Below are positions 16,798 to 26,297 of a stretch of DNA of 64,000 bases, in pieces (position 1 is the stretch's first letter; each line of letters starts with the position of its first letter). Location: contig NZ_FNNV01000009.1 of assembly GCF_900106745.1 (NCBI RefSeq), forward strand, positions 1 through 64,000, read 5' to 3'. A program made the position numbers and the translations under genes. The notes under the pieces are model-generated. The model was not told where the DNA came from and ran no database searches. It worked only from the letters and a program-made list of their open reading frames with translations. Origin of the DNA: Paenibacillus sp. CF384. Its GTDB lineage: Bacteria > Bacillota > Bacilli > Paenibacillales > Paenibacillaceae.

Positions 16798-17697
16798 ATG
16801 AAAAAAGTGAGAAAAGCAATTATCCCAGCGGCTGGACTCGGTACTAGGTTTCTACCCGCAACCAAAGCAATGCCCAAAGAAATGCTTCCGATTGTCGACA
16901 AGCCGACAATCCAGTACATCGTGGAGGAAGCGATCGCATCCGGTATTGAAGACATCATCGTCGTCACGGGCAAAGGAAAACGTGCAATTGAGGATCACTT
17001 CGATATTGCCTTTGAGCTTGAGCATACGCTCGAGGAGAAAGGGAAACACGATATCCTTCGTAAGGTACAGCAGTCTTCTAACGTAGAGCTTCACTATATC
17101 CGGCAGAAAGAGGCAAAAGGTCTCGGACATGCCGTATGGTGCGCGCGTAATTTCATTGGCGACGAGCCGTTCGCCGTACTGCTTGGCGATGATATCGTCA
17201 AAGCGGATGTTCCTTGCACCAGACAACTCATCCAGCAATATGAGCGGACAGGTAAATCCGTGATTGGTGTTCAAGCCGTTGGCGCTCACCAAACCCATCG
17301 TTATGGGATCGTAGATCCGGTTCTAAGAGATGGTCGACTTTGCACGGTTAATCGTTTCGTAGAGAAGCCGGCATTTGGACAAGCCCCATCGAATCTCGCG
17401 ATTATGGGCCGTTATATTCTAACGCCTGATATTTTCGATTATCTGGGCCGTCATGAGACGGGTGCAGGCGGGGAAATTCAGTTGACGGATGCAATTCAGA
17501 AGCTGAATGAGGAATCAGGCGTATTCGCCTATGATTTCGAGGGGGTTCGCTATGATGTTGGCGAGAAGCTCGGATTCATTATGACAACGATCGATTTCGC
17601 ACTCGGCAACAGCGAGCTGCGCTACCAATTAATAGAAGAGCTTGAGGAAATTCTCGAGCGGGAAAGAGCGAGTGTATCTCATGAATCGACAATTTGA
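16798..17697 (+). CDS. galU: UTP--glucose-1-phosphate uridylyltransferase
   Basis: A 299-residue nucleotidyltransferase that makes UDP-glucose from UTP and glucose-1-phosphate. The signature [20 protein letters not shown] at residues 5-24 carries the nucleotide-binding loop, [16 protein letters not shown] follows, and AVLLGDDIV and FVEKP are present. UDP-glucose feeds both glycosyl transfer and the Ugd enzyme encoded further along. The ATG at 16798 follows AGGGTGAG; an in-frame TTG at 16780 is less likely. It is the first gene after the leader terminator. Confidence 0.95.
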   Translation: MKKVRKAIIPAAGLGTRFLPATKAMPKEMLPIVDKPTIQYIVEEAIASGIEDIIVVTGKGKRAIEDHFDIAFELEHTLEEKGKHDILRKVQQSSNVELHYIRQKEAKGLGHAVWCARNFIGDEPFAVLLGDDIVKADVPCTRQLIQQYERTGKSVIGVQAVGAHQTHRYGIVDPVLRDGRLCTVNRFVEKPAFGQAPSNLAIMGRYILTPDIFDYLGRHETGAGGEIQLTDAIQKLNEESGVFAYDFEGVRYDVGEKLGFIMTTIDFALGNSELRYQLIEELEEILERERASVSHESTI

Positions 17698-18361
17698 TCA
17701 GGAAGCTGTCATGAAGGTGTCGGAACATCGGGCTCTGCTGAACTACAATAATTTGATTGTCTATACGATAGTCAAACGCATGATCGATTTTACCTGTGCG
17801 CTGATTGGGTTAATTATTCTGCTGCCGCTGTTCGTACTCATTGTGCTCCTGATTAAGCTGGAAGATCCGAAAGGCTCTGCGTTCTTCTATCAGACGCGGA
17901 TTGGCAAAGACGAGAAACCTTTCAAAATGTACAAGTTTCGCTCCATGGTATCAAACGCGGAGGAGAAGCTGAAAGAACTGCTGGATCAGAATGAAATTCA
18001 AGGTGCCATGTTCAAGATGAAGGATGATCCGCGCATTACAAGAGTCGGAAAATTCATTCGTAAAACAAGCATCGATGAGCTTCCGCAGCTGGTTAATGTA
18101 CTGAAAGGAAACATGTCGCTCGTCGGCCCCAGGCCGCCGCTGCCGAGGGAAGTTGCAGAATATTCGGAGTACGACAAGCTCAGATTGACCGTGACATCGG
18201 GCTGTACGGGATTATGGCAGGTCAGCGGACGCAATGAGCTGAGCTTCGAACAGATGGTAGAGCTGGACATCCAATATATCCAGAAAAGATGCATTATCGG
18301 CGATTTGAAAATCATCTTCAAAACCTTCAAGCTGCTGCTTGGCGCGAAGGATGCTTTTTGA
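17681..18361 (+). CDS. Priming sugar-phosphate transferase (polyprenyl phosphate glycosyltransferase)
   Basis: About 226 residues, bacterial sugar transferase family (WbaP/CpsE C-terminal domain type). One N-terminal membrane helix lies near residues 36-57. It is followed by the catalytic signature: [49 protein letters not shown] and the [16 protein letters not shown] segment. It transfers a sugar-1-phosphate to undecaprenyl phosphate to start each repeat unit. The ATG at 17681 overlaps the galU end. A second in-frame ATG at 17711, preceded by AGGAAG at good spacing, may be the real start. Confidence 0.9.
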   Translation: MNRQFDQEAVMKVSEHRALLNYNNLIVYTIVKRMIDFTCALIGLIILLPLFVLIVLLIKLEDPKGSAFFYQTRIGKDEKPFKMYKFRSMVSNAEEKLKELLDQNEIQGAMFKMKDDPRITRVGKFIRKTSIDELPQLVNVLKGNMSLVGPRPPLPREVAEYSEYDKLRLTVTSGCTGLWQVSGRNELSFEQMVELDIQYIQKRCIIGDLKIIFKTFKLLLGAKDAF

Positions 18362-18380
18362 TAGGGGGTAGGGACTGCAC

Positions 18381-19637
18381 ATGAAAACCATCATGTTTAT
18401 TACGAACCGGTTTCCCTTCCCGAATACGGATGGACGGAAAAACATGCTCTTGCAATATATACGGCAAATGAAGGAGATTCATCCGGACAGCGAGATTGTG
18501 AATTTGTCCTTCGTGGACGATGACCGGTATCTCAAGCATCGGCCGGATGAAATTGACCGCCTGGTTACGTTAGAGCTGCCCGGTTTGGTTGAGAAGCTCT
18601 ACAATGTCGCGGTATATTCCTTGCTGCTAAGAAGATGGCCGCTTCAGGTATCCGTCTATTACAGCCGGAAGACCCATCGGAAGATCAAAGCAATCGTGCA
18701 ATCGGAGAAACCGGAGCTCATCCTGTACGACATGGTCCGAGTTGCGGAATATGTATCCGAGGAACAAGGCAGACAGGTGCTGAGCTACGACGATCTGTTA
18801 TCGCTGCGCTATCAGCGTCAGCTGGAATGGTTTCACTATATCCCTTCGGCACTAGGAGGGTTTGCGGATAAATTGCCAGGCAAGCTGAAGCGCATGGCGG
18901 ACGTGAAGTTTATTCAGAAATGGTTGATTGATCTGGAGAGCCGACTGCTTGGCAAGTACGAGAAGCGGGTGGCTGCGCAATTTCACCATCTCATCTTCAC
19001 TTCGCCGACCGAAGCGGAAAGCTTCCAGAAGGTCACGCGACATGAATCCTGCTATGGCATTCCAATGAAGTTCGAAGCGGATATGCGGCAGGGCAGCGGA
19101 CCGCGTCGTTACGATCGGAACAAGCTGGTGTTCGTAGGGAAAATGGATATTCCGCATAACAGCTCCGCCGTCGTTTATTTCTGCGAACGCATATGGCCCC
19201 AGATCAAGCGGAATGCACCGGAGGCTACCTTCACGATTGTCGGGAAGAGTCCGACCGCCGAAGTGCTGCAGCTGCAGGAAACCTATCCGGGCGTCATCGT
19301 AACCGGAGAAGTGGACGATGTGAAGCAGATCGTAAGCAAGTGTGCGCTCATGATCGCTCCGCTGCTGTTCGGTACAGGCATCAAAACGAAAATCGTCGAA
19401 GCGATGTCCTGGGGCGTCCCGGTCGTGACCAATCAGATCGGCGTTGAAGGGATTAGCGCGAATCACAGTGAGGATCTGTTTATCTGCGATTCGGACGAAG
19501 AAATGGTTCAAAACGTACTGCTTCTACTCAACAACCCAGAGATTAACGATAAAGTATCGCGCAATTCGGTACGCTATGTCGCAGGTCATTTCAGCAGCTC
19601 CGCCACACGCAAACCTATGGAGCTGATCTTATCATAG
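18381..19637 (+). CDS. Glycosyltransferase, GT4 family
   Basis: A 418-residue cytoplasmic glycosyltransferase of GT-B form. The N-terminal half opens with KTIMFITNRFPFPNTDGRKN. The C-terminal half contains LVFVGKMDIPHNSSAVVYF, FTIVGKSPTAEV, the MIAPLLFGTGIKTKIVEAMSWG donor-binding signature of GT4 enzymes, and PVVTNQIGVEGI. It adds one sugar of the repeat unit; the donor and linkage cannot be read. The start ATG is preceded by GGGGGTAGGG, 20 bp after the priming transferase gene. Confidence 0.85.
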   Translation: MKTIMFITNRFPFPNTDGRKNMLLQYIRQMKEIHPDSEIVNLSFVDDDRYLKHRPDEIDRLVTLELPGLVEKLYNVAVYSLLLRRWPLQVSVYYSRKTHRKIKAIVQSEKPELILYDMVRVAEYVSEEQGRQVLSYDDLLSLRYQRQLEWFHYIPSALGGFADKLPGKLKRMADVKFIQKWLIDLESRLLGKYEKRVAAQFHHLIFTSPTEAESFQKVTRHESCYGIPMKFEADMRQGSGPRRYDRNKLVFVGKMDIPHNSSAVVYFCERIWPQIKRNAPEATFTIVGKSPTAEVLQLQETYPGVIVTGEVDDVKQIVSKCALMIAPLLFGTGIKTKIVEAMSWGVPVVTNQIGVEGISANHSEDLFICDSDEEMVQNVLLLLNNPEINDKVSRNSVRYVAGHFSSSATRKPMELILS

Positions 19638-19666
19638 CTCCGCTTGCGTCAAGAGCAGGTGCATAC

Positions 19667-20980
19667 ATGGTTCTTCGAAATCTTATTATTATGCTGTTTC
19701 TCTTTTCCTTGGCCGTTCTAACCTATGATAGCTTGCCGTATTTTCACTTCTCGGTCTATCGTCCGGTCGCCATGTTTCCGATGTTCGCAGCATCGTTTCT
19801 ACTGTTATTCATCAATTTCCGGTTCAGGGCCGGAGACCTCTTCTTTCTTGCATTCGTGATTTACAGCATCGGGCATTCATTGGTGGCATCCATCGGCTAT
19901 GAGGATGTAGGCAGCAGTTTCAAGCATGTCATTACACTGCTGTTTGGCCTATCGATGTACCGGGTGTCTGTTTATATCGCGGAAGAGACCAAAACAGATC
20001 CTGCCTTGAAGGGATGGATTGCCAAGAGCCTGTTAATCGGGTTTATCCCGCCAGTAGCGATTGGGTTCATTCAGCTCGTGGACGCACTCGTTCTTCACAG
20101 CGGTTTCTCTTTGCCGCTAACCGGGTTGTTCTCGGAGAAGGTGTATCGCGGCCGGATTCAAATGCTGTCCGGTGAACCTTCGTGGGGCGCCATTCATATG
20201 CTGAGCGGCGGCGTTCTCATGTTTTACCTGTTCAAACAAGGTTTTCGTAAGCATTTGATGCTGCTGATCGGCACGGCAGTACTGCTGGTATTATCCTTCT
20301 CGGCTTATGCCTACAGCGTATTGCTTACCGCGCTGCTCATCTATGTGCTGATTACGAACAGGAACCGCGGGAAGATGCTGCTTGTGCTTGCGGCATGCGT
20401 GCTTGTCGTAGGGTTAGGGGTTCCGTTCTTGTTGGAAGCTTTCCACGTCAGCGGCTACTTTACAGACCGATTCCAGTTTGACTTCGGTTCGCTGATAAAG
20501 ACCGATAATTCCTTCTTTATCCGGGTCGTTTTTCCGGCTATCGGTTTCTTGGAGTTCGCACACCATCCGCTCTTCGGTGTTGGAGGAGGCTTCTATTACA
20601 GGGATTTCGCGGAATTGCTGCTGAAGCATTTCAATGATGGATTGGTTTTCGACGAGGTACATGATCTTGTCTTCGACTCTCCTGAGATGGCAACGTCACG
20701 GAATCTGCTGTCCAAAGTGTTCGCAGAGGAAGGGTTGATCGGTGCCGCGCTGTTCTTCGGCTTTATGATCTCCGCTTTAAGGAGCGCAGGTTCGAGCCCA
20801 TACGCTAAATTCGCTTTCGCATTGTGCGTTTCGCTCGTCATGAACTTCGATTCCTATTCCTTTGTGAACTTCTGGCTGTTGATCGGGTTCATCCGAGGCG
20901 GTTTTTTCAATGAACAGCCGACTGTCTTGGCAGTAGGAAGCGTGATGCAGCGCATGAAGGGAATGAAACGAATTGCATGA
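19667..20980 (+). CDS. O-antigen ligase/polymerase-like membrane protein (Wzy)
   Basis: A 437-residue polytopic membrane protein with about ten to twelve hydrophobic segments and a long loop between the last pairs. This form and the position between glycosyltransferases and a flippase fit a Wzy polymerase that joins repeat units at the outer face of the membrane. The segments RIQMLSGEPSWGAI and HHPLFGVGGGFYY resemble the O-antigen ligase domain. Sequence identity in this family is low, so the role rests mostly on topology and context. Its stop overlaps the next start (ATGA). Confidence 0.75.
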   Translation: MVLRNLIIMLFLFSLAVLTYDSLPYFHFSVYRPVAMFPMFAASFLLLFINFRFRAGDLFFLAFVIYSIGHSLVASIGYEDVGSSFKHVITLLFGLSMYRVSVYIAEETKTDPALKGWIAKSLLIGFIPPVAIGFIQLVDALVLHSGFSLPLTGLFSEKVYRGRIQMLSGEPSWGAIHMLSGGVLMFYLFKQGFRKHLMLLIGTAVLLVLSFSAYAYSVLLTALLIYVLITNRNRGKMLLVLAACVLVVGLGVPFLLEAFHVSGYFTDRFQFDFGSLIKTDNSFFIRVVFPAIGFLEFAHHPLFGVGGGFYYRDFAELLLKHFNDGLVFDEVHDLVFDSPEMATSRNLLSKVFAEEGLIGAALFFGFMISALRSAGSSPYAKFAFALCVSLVMNFDSYSFVNFWLLIGFIRGGFFNEQPTVLAVGSVMQRMKGMKRIA

Positions 20981-22194
20981 GAATTTTAATTGTAAATAGT
21001 TTGTACACGCCGTACATCATTGGCGGCGCGGAAATATCGACACAAATCTTAGCAGAATCATTGGTCTCAGCCGCAGAGGTTCATGTCTTTACGGTTGGCG
21101 GGCAGAAGCGCAGCGCCGGTGTTCAGCGAGAAGTGATTAACGGCGTCACCGTGCATCGTCTGCCCTACAACAATCTGTACTGGATTGGTGAGCCGCAGGG
21201 ACGCGGAACGCTGATGAAAGCCGCTCGCAGAATGATTGATTTGTACAATCCGGTGCAAATCAAGATGTTCCGCAGCCTGCTGAAATCGATTAAACCGGAT
21301 CTTGTGCATACCCAGAATTTATCCGGGTTTGGCTCGGCGGTATGGTCGGCTTGCGCAGAGGAAGGGATACCGGTAGCGCATACGCTTCGGGATTATTCGC
21401 TCCTCTCGCCGGTTAGTTCGCCGATCAAGAATCAGGCGTTAGCGCGTGTCTATCATTCGACCTCGCTCGGCTATAGCAGACAGGTATCGGCGGTCGTCGG
21501 AATCTCGTCGCATATTCTGAAGCGTCATACGGATGCGGAGTTGTTTCCGAATGCAGCCAAGCTGGTCATCCCGAACGCCGTGGATGGTGCGATCGAAGGC
21601 GGACCGAAAGACTTTCACCGCGAGCCGCTGCGAATCGGTTACTTCGGCAGAATTGAAGCCGAGAAAGGCGTACGCGAGCTTATCGACGCCGTCCGATTCC
21701 TGCCGCGCAAGATGGTGGAGCAAGTGATGATTTGCGGTGATGGCGGCCTTAAGCAGCAGCTTCAGGTGTTATGCAGCTCCGATGATCGCTTCGTGTTTAC
21801 CGGTAAAGTTACACCGGCAGAGGCCCGCAGCCATATGGGACGCGTCGATGTTACGTTTGTGCCTTCCATATGGGAGGAGCCTTTCGGAAGGGTAATCATC
21901 GAATCTTACCAAGTCGGGACTCCGGTCTACGCCTCGGCAGTCGGGGGGATTCCGGACGCGGTCTGGAATCCGGGTGAATTCCTCTTTGCTCCGGGGAGCT
22001 CGGACGCCATCCAAGCCAAAATTATCGCGTTCCATTCCTTCGGGGGCGACGAGCGTAGAAGGATTGGGGAGCAATGTCTCAAACATTGCCGTAACTTTAC
22101 GACCCAATCGCTATTGGACAAGCACCTTAATCTCTATGAGCAAATTCAATATGGCCAGCATGAATACGCGCTTGCCGGGGTAAACGGGAGATGA
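20977..22194 (+). CDS. Glycosyltransferase, GT4 family
   Basis: A 405-residue GT-B glycosyltransferase. The N-terminus MRILIVNSLYTPYIIGGAE is typical of GT4 enzymes with a glycine loop for the acceptor side. The C-terminal domain has LRIGYFGRIEAEKGVRELID, VMICGDGGLK, and the donor-site signature FVPSIWEEPFGRVIIESYQ with the EX7E glutamates. It is translationally coupled by 4-bp overlaps to the genes on both sides. It adds a sugar to the repeat unit; the specificity is unknown. Confidence 0.87.
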   Translation: MRILIVNSLYTPYIIGGAEISTQILAESLVSAAEVHVFTVGGQKRSAGVQREVINGVTVHRLPYNNLYWIGEPQGRGTLMKAARRMIDLYNPVQIKMFRSLLKSIKPDLVHTQNLSGFGSAVWSACAEEGIPVAHTLRDYSLLSPVSSPIKNQALARVYHSTSLGYSRQVSAVVGISSHILKRHTDAELFPNAAKLVIPNAVDGAIEGGPKDFHREPLRIGYFGRIEAEKGVRELIDAVRFLPRKMVEQVMICGDGGLKQQLQVLCSSDDRFVFTGKVTPAEARSHMGRVDVTFVPSIWEEPFGRVIIESYQVGTPVYASAVGGIPDAVWNPGEFLFAPGSSDAIQAKIIAFHSFGGDERRRIGEQCLKHCRNFTTQSLLDKHLNLYEQIQYGQHEYALAGVNGR

Positions 22195-23249
22195 GCGCCA
22201 TGAGCAAGTCGACCGTTTACATGTGGCCCAAAACGAGCCCGGATAATAAATACAGCGAACTGCTGACTCAATCAATTGAGCAGGCAGGACTGCATGTCGA
22301 GCATTATGACCAACAAGCGGTTCTGAAGCCGCGCAGCGGGGATATCGTCCACATGCATTGGCCGAGTAATTCCTATCAGCATGCATCGGGATTGGCCATG
22401 ACAGTCGTAAAGTCGTTGTTCTTCGCGCTGCTGCTGCTCTATTACAGATTAAGAGGCGTTCGCTTGTTCTGGACGGTTCACAATATTTGGCCGCATACAG
22501 GCCGAACTCGCTGGGACTATATCATGCGCAAGTATATCTTGACCGTATGCCACCGAGGTTTTGTCCTGAGCGAATCGGTAAAGCAGGAAGTGTCCTCTGT
22601 GTTTGGGATATCGTCCAAGAAACTGGTCGTTACGCCACACGGCCATTATGTGGGTGCCTACCCGGGTACAGGAACAGATATCCGACAGAAATTCGGCATT
22701 GCGCCGGATCGGTTTCTATTCTTGTTCGTCGGTCGGATCAATCCGTACAAAGGAGTGGATCGACTCGTGGAGGCGTTCGCGTCACTGGGACATGCGAAGT
22801 GCAGCTTGCTAATCGCAGGAAGGGTCGATAAGGGGTACAGCCTGGATTTCATCGATGCCTATAACAGCAATGGAGACATCCATGTTTATCCGCATTTTGT
22901 AGGTGATGATGAACTCGCAGACTACTTGCAAGCGGCCGATCGAGTCGTTCTGCCGTACAACCAAATCACGACATCCGGGAGTGCGATTCTCGCTTTATCC
23001 CATCATAAGCCGGTTATAGCGCCGAATCTGGGTGCACTCGGCGAGTATGTAACAGGCGAATGCGGCATTCTGTACGATCCGGCTGATCCAAACGGTCTGC
23101 GCAATGCGCTTCGCGAGTCCTTGGACATGGATATGAAGCAAACGGAGAAACAAATCGAAGCCAAGCTGCGAGAGCTCGATTGGAGCCGAATAGCCGGCAA
23201 AATGATCCCTATTTATAGCGGTACAAAGCTGCATGAGGTGAAAGCATGA
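22191..23249 (+). CDS. Glycosyltransferase, GT4 family
   Basis: A 352-residue GT-B glycosyltransferase. HMHWPSNSYQ and LFWTVHNIWPH mark the N-terminal acceptor domain. FLFVGRINPYKGVDRLVEAF, SLLIAGRVDKGY and VVLPYNQITTSGSAILALSH mark the donor domain. The last segment resembles that of beta-1,4-mannosyltransferase/GumK-like enzymes, but specificity is not certain. The start overlaps the previous stop, with a second ATG nine bases later. It overlaps the next gene by 4 bp. Confidence 0.83.
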   Translation: MSAMSKSTVYMWPKTSPDNKYSELLTQSIEQAGLHVEHYDQQAVLKPRSGDIVHMHWPSNSYQHASGLAMTVVKSLFFALLLLYYRLRGVRLFWTVHNIWPHTGRTRWDYIMRKYILTVCHRGFVLSESVKQEVSSVFGISSKKLVVTPHGHYVGAYPGTGTDIRQKFGIAPDRFLFLFVGRINPYKGVDRLVEAFASLGHAKCSLLIAGRVDKGYSLDFIDAYNSNGDIHVYPHFVGDDELADYLQAADRVVLPYNQITTSGSAILALSHHKPVIAPNLGALGEYVTGECGILYDPADPNGLRNALRESLDMDMKQTEKQIEAKLRELDWSRIAGKMIPIYSGTKLHEVKA

Positions 23250-24145
23250 AAGCAACGATAGCGATTTGTACACATAATCGGGCAGCAGATGTAAAGGAAG
23301 CGCTGCTCAGCCTGCTGCAGCAAAGCTACAAACAACCTTTCGAGGTTATCGTCATTGACAATCGATCCACGGATCATACCAAACAAACGGTACTGGACTT
23401 TCGGAACATGGTCGATATCCAGGTTCGCTACGTGTATGAGGAACGACTTGGTTTATCCGTCGCTCGGAATCGTGCGATCCGCGAAGCGCAAGGCGAGATC
23501 ATCCTCTTCCTGGATGACGATGCCAAGGCATCGAAGGATTGGATCTCCGGCATCGTCGAGTTGTTCGACGAGAATCCGCGAATCGGCTGCGTAGGCGGGA
23601 GAATCGATCCCGCATGGGAAGGGAGTCCGCCGAGATGGCTGTCCCGAGATAACCATTCCCTCTACAGCATCTTGGATTATTCAAATGACATTGTGGAAAT
23701 GAAGGAACCGGCGATCCCATTCGGAGCGAATGTTGCTTTCCGCATGTCGGTGTTCGAAACGATGAATGCGTTCCGCGAGGATCTCGGCAGAGTAGGAAGC
23801 AATTTGCTCTCCAGCGAAGAGGCTGAACTGATTGCGCGTATCCGCACTCGGTATGCGGTTTACTATACGCCTCATGCCTCCGTGCTGCACAAGATTCCGC
23901 GAAGCCGCATCAGCCGCAAATGGCTGCTGAGACGCATTTATTGGCAAGGCGTCAGCAGCGCGGTGTCCTCGAAGCAGAAAACGGGTATCATCATGAAATC
24001 GCTCGTGAAGCTGCCGATTTTTGCGGTGCTGACGATCTTGTTCCTGTTCGATAAACGGCGAATATTCCGCAATATCAGCAAGATCATTTATAACAACGGA
24101 CTGATCAGCGGCGTGCTGCGAAGCTATCAACCGAAGCGAATATAA
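23246..24145 (+). CDS. Glycosyltransferase, GT2 family
   Basis: A 299-residue inverting glycosyltransferase with the GT-A fold. KATIAICTHNRAADVKEAL begins the nucleotide-binding domain. VIDNRSTDHT, the RNRAIREAQGEIILFLDDDA metal-binding DxD region, and RVGSNLLSSEEAEL before the catalytic acidic residues are all present. It has a short hydrophobic stretch near residues 255-273 that may attach it to the membrane. It is coupled to the gene before it by a 4-bp overlap. Confidence 0.87.
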   Translation: MKATIAICTHNRAADVKEALLSLLQQSYKQPFEVIVIDNRSTDHTKQTVLDFRNMVDIQVRYVYEERLGLSVARNRAIREAQGEIILFLDDDAKASKDWISGIVELFDENPRIGCVGGRIDPAWEGSPPRWLSRDNHSLYSILDYSNDIVEMKEPAIPFGANVAFRMSVFETMNAFREDLGRVGSNLLSSEEAELIARIRTRYAVYYTPHASVLHKIPRSRISRKWLLRRIYWQGVSSAVSSKQKTGIIMKSLVKLPIFAVLTILFLFDKRRIFRNISKIIYNNGLISGVLRSYQPKRI

Positions 24146-24166
24146 CCTTTGAGGATGTTTTGAATC

Positions 24167-25507
24167 ATGAATCAAATGGCTGTTACAAGAGCGGGAGCAG
24201 GCCGCAGCGTATTCCGAACCATCCTGCATACCAGTGTCGCCAATCTGCTCATTATGGTGTTAAGCACGGTGACCTCCATCGTGACTGCACGAATGTTCGG
24301 CGTCGAGGGGAAGGGAATGTTCTCGGCCATTCTGTTCTGGCCAACCTTGCTGGCAGGGCTTGTCTCGTTTGGGCTTCCGACTTCCCTGATTTACAACATG
24401 AAGATGCATGCAGGGAAAGCAGCCGAGTACATTCGAGCAGGATTCATGTTTCAGCTGCCTGTCAGTCTGATCGTCGGCACGGTTGCCTGGATCTATTTGC
24501 CCGTCTGGCTCGGAAACTACCCGGATGATGTCATTCGGACGGCTCAGTGGTACACCATCTTGACGCTGCCCATTCTGCTTGCAGTTAATCTGCTCTCGGC
24601 GCTTACGCAAAGCATGGATAAATTCGTGCTGTATAACGGATTGCGGTTATATGTTCCGCTCAGCAATTTGCTCGGTCTGCTTGTACTATGGGCAGTCGGC
24701 AAGCTATCCCTGCACAGTGCGGCATTCGTGTTCTTCGGGACGAGCCTGATGGTCATCTTCTGGGCATTGTACCGCCTGCGGCATGAATTGTCGTTCAACT
24801 GGCTGCGGCGATTCTCGGACCGTAATGTGCTCGGGACACTGTTTGGCTACGGTGGTCGCGTATTCGGCGTAGAGCTGCTTGGCACGCTGTATTCGCAGTG
24901 CGACAAGCTGATCATTCTGTCGCTGTTAACGCCAAGGGATTTCGGACTTTATACGGTTGTGTATACCTTATCTCGCGTGTTCAATGTCGTACAGACGGCC
25001 ATTTCAAACGTTATATTCCCGAAGGTGACAGGGCTCAGCCAGGACAAGATCATCGCGTCCGTAAGCAGAGCGTTCCGGCTGTCATTCCTGCTCATGACCA
25101 TCGCGGTTATTCCGGGGATGCTCATCGGTCATTATTTGCTGGGTCTTCTGTATGGGAAGCAATTTCTGGAAGCCGGAACCGCCTTCTACCTGCTATCCCT
25201 TGAATGCATCATCGGCGGAGGCTCATGGATTCTCGCTTCTTCCTTCAATGCAATGGGGCGTCCAGGTTTGGTAGCGATGCGGCAAGCGATCGCGCTGGCT
25301 ATTACAGTAGGGCTGTTCTTCATCCTTACACCGCTCTATGGCTTGAACGGCATCGCGATTGCCTTACTGCTCGGCGCGGTCATCCGCATTCTGATTACGA
25401 TTGCGGCTATGAGAATCGTGTTCAAGGTGCGCATTCTCAGCATCCTGTACGACAGAAACGATCTACGCTTTCTATTCCAGCACATCACGCGAAGAATGCA
25501 AACCTAG
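24167..25507 (+). CDS. Oligosaccharide flippase (Wzx-like)
   Basis: A 446-residue polytopic membrane protein with about twelve to fourteen predicted helices, of the polysaccharide biosynthesis/MVF family. ANLLIMVLSTVTSIVTARMF opens the first helix, and the segment VEGKGMFSAILFWPTLLAGL follows the family pattern. It would flip the lipid-linked repeat unit across the membrane to the Wzy polymerase. It lies 21 bp after the GT2 gene. Role assigned from fold and operon context. Confidence 0.83.
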   Translation: MNQMAVTRAGAGRSVFRTILHTSVANLLIMVLSTVTSIVTARMFGVEGKGMFSAILFWPTLLAGLVSFGLPTSLIYNMKMHAGKAAEYIRAGFMFQLPVSLIVGTVAWIYLPVWLGNYPDDVIRTAQWYTILTLPILLAVNLLSALTQSMDKFVLYNGLRLYVPLSNLLGLLVLWAVGKLSLHSAAFVFFGTSLMVIFWALYRLRHELSFNWLRRFSDRNVLGTLFGYGGRVFGVELLGTLYSQCDKLIILSLLTPRDFGLYTVVYTLSRVFNVVQTAISNVIFPKVTGLSQDKIIASVSRAFRLSFLLMTIAVIPGMLIGHYLLGLLYGKQFLEAGTAFYLLSLECIIGGGSWILASSFNAMGRPGLVAMRQAIALAITVGLFFILTPLYGLNGIAIALLLGAVIRILITIAAMRIVFKVRILSILYDRNDLRFLFQHITRRMQT

Positions 25508-25525
25508 GAAGGCGGCAACACCGCA

Positions 25526-26077
25526 ATGAACATACGCAACAGAAGCATCAAGGATTACTTCAAATTCGGTTATCGCGTATTGCTCGGTGCGTTCTTTCGG
25601 AGGCATGTCGATCAATGCGGGAAGCTGCTGCGGGTAGGCGGAAGCATGACGGTGTCGAAGGCCAAACGAGCCAAGCTCTTCATCGGCAATTACGTCATCC
25701 TGCACAAGCATACCGGGTTTTACTTGGATTCGAACGAGGCTGTTATCGAGATCGGCGACCATACCTTCATTAATCGTAGATCCGAAATCAGATGTAAGAA
25801 GCAGGTGAAAATCGGCAGTCACTGCGCCATCTCATGGGATGTCACCATTATGGATACGGATTATCACTGTATCGAGGGAAGCGTGGCGACCAAGCCGACC
25901 ATCATCGGCGATCATGTCTGGATCGGCAATAAGGCGGTTATTTTGAAAGGGGTCACGATCGGCCAAGGCGCCGTTGTTGCTGCGGGGGCAGTTGTGTCGA
26001 GAGACGTGCCGGCCCATACGCTTGTCGCAGGCGTCCCGGCGAAGCCCATCAAGCGCAACGTCAAGTGGAACATCTGA
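25526..26077 (+). CDS. Hexapeptide-repeat acyltransferase
   Basis: A 183-residue left-handed beta-helix acyltransferase, WcaF/Maa-like. Hexapeptide repeats run from about residue 70 to 165 (GNYVILHKHTG, IGDHTFINRRSEI, IGSHCAISWDVTI, IGDHVWIGNKAVILKGVTI). DTDYH, with the catalytic-type His, lies near residue 112, and AGVPAKPIKRN closes the domain. It probably O-acetylates a sugar of the exopolysaccharide. It is the last gene before the hairpin element at 26091-26256. Confidence 0.87.
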   Translation: MNIRNRSIKDYFKFGYRVLLGAFFRRHVDQCGKLLRVGGSMTVSKAKRAKLFIGNYVILHKHTGFYLDSNEAVIEIGDHTFINRRSEIRCKKQVKIGSHCAISWDVTIMDTDYHCIEGSVATKPTIIGDHVWIGNKAVILKGVTIGQGAVVAAGAVVSRDVPAHTLVAGVPAKPIKRNVKWNI

Positions 26078-26090
26078 CGGAGCGAGATAG

Positions 26091-26256
26091 AGCTTGTTCA
26101 AAAAGTGCGGAAGGGAGAAAGGGATTGTGCCGGAGAGTTTACGTGCCGCCTTTGATGGTGTGTTGTTACCTACTAGTCTAATCCTAGAGAACACACAATC
26201 AACAGCGGCCGCAGGCACATCCCTGATCCCTGCAGCATTCGCTTTTTGAACAAGCT
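26091..26256. mobile_element. MITE-like inverted-repeat element
   Basis: A 166-bp non-coding segment bounded by AGCTTGTTCAAAAAG (26091-26105) and its exact complement CTTTTTGAACAAGCT (26242-26256). The interior continues to pair imperfectly, for example TGTGTTGTT near 26158 with GAACACACA near 26190. Termini of this form (GCTTGTTCAAAAAG) are familiar from insertion sequences, so this may be a non-autonomous derivative. It separates the acyltransferase and pyruvyltransferase genes. Confidence 0.6.
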
Positions 26257-26297
26257 CGCAGAGAGATAGAGAGATAGAAGACAAAGGAGACGGATTG

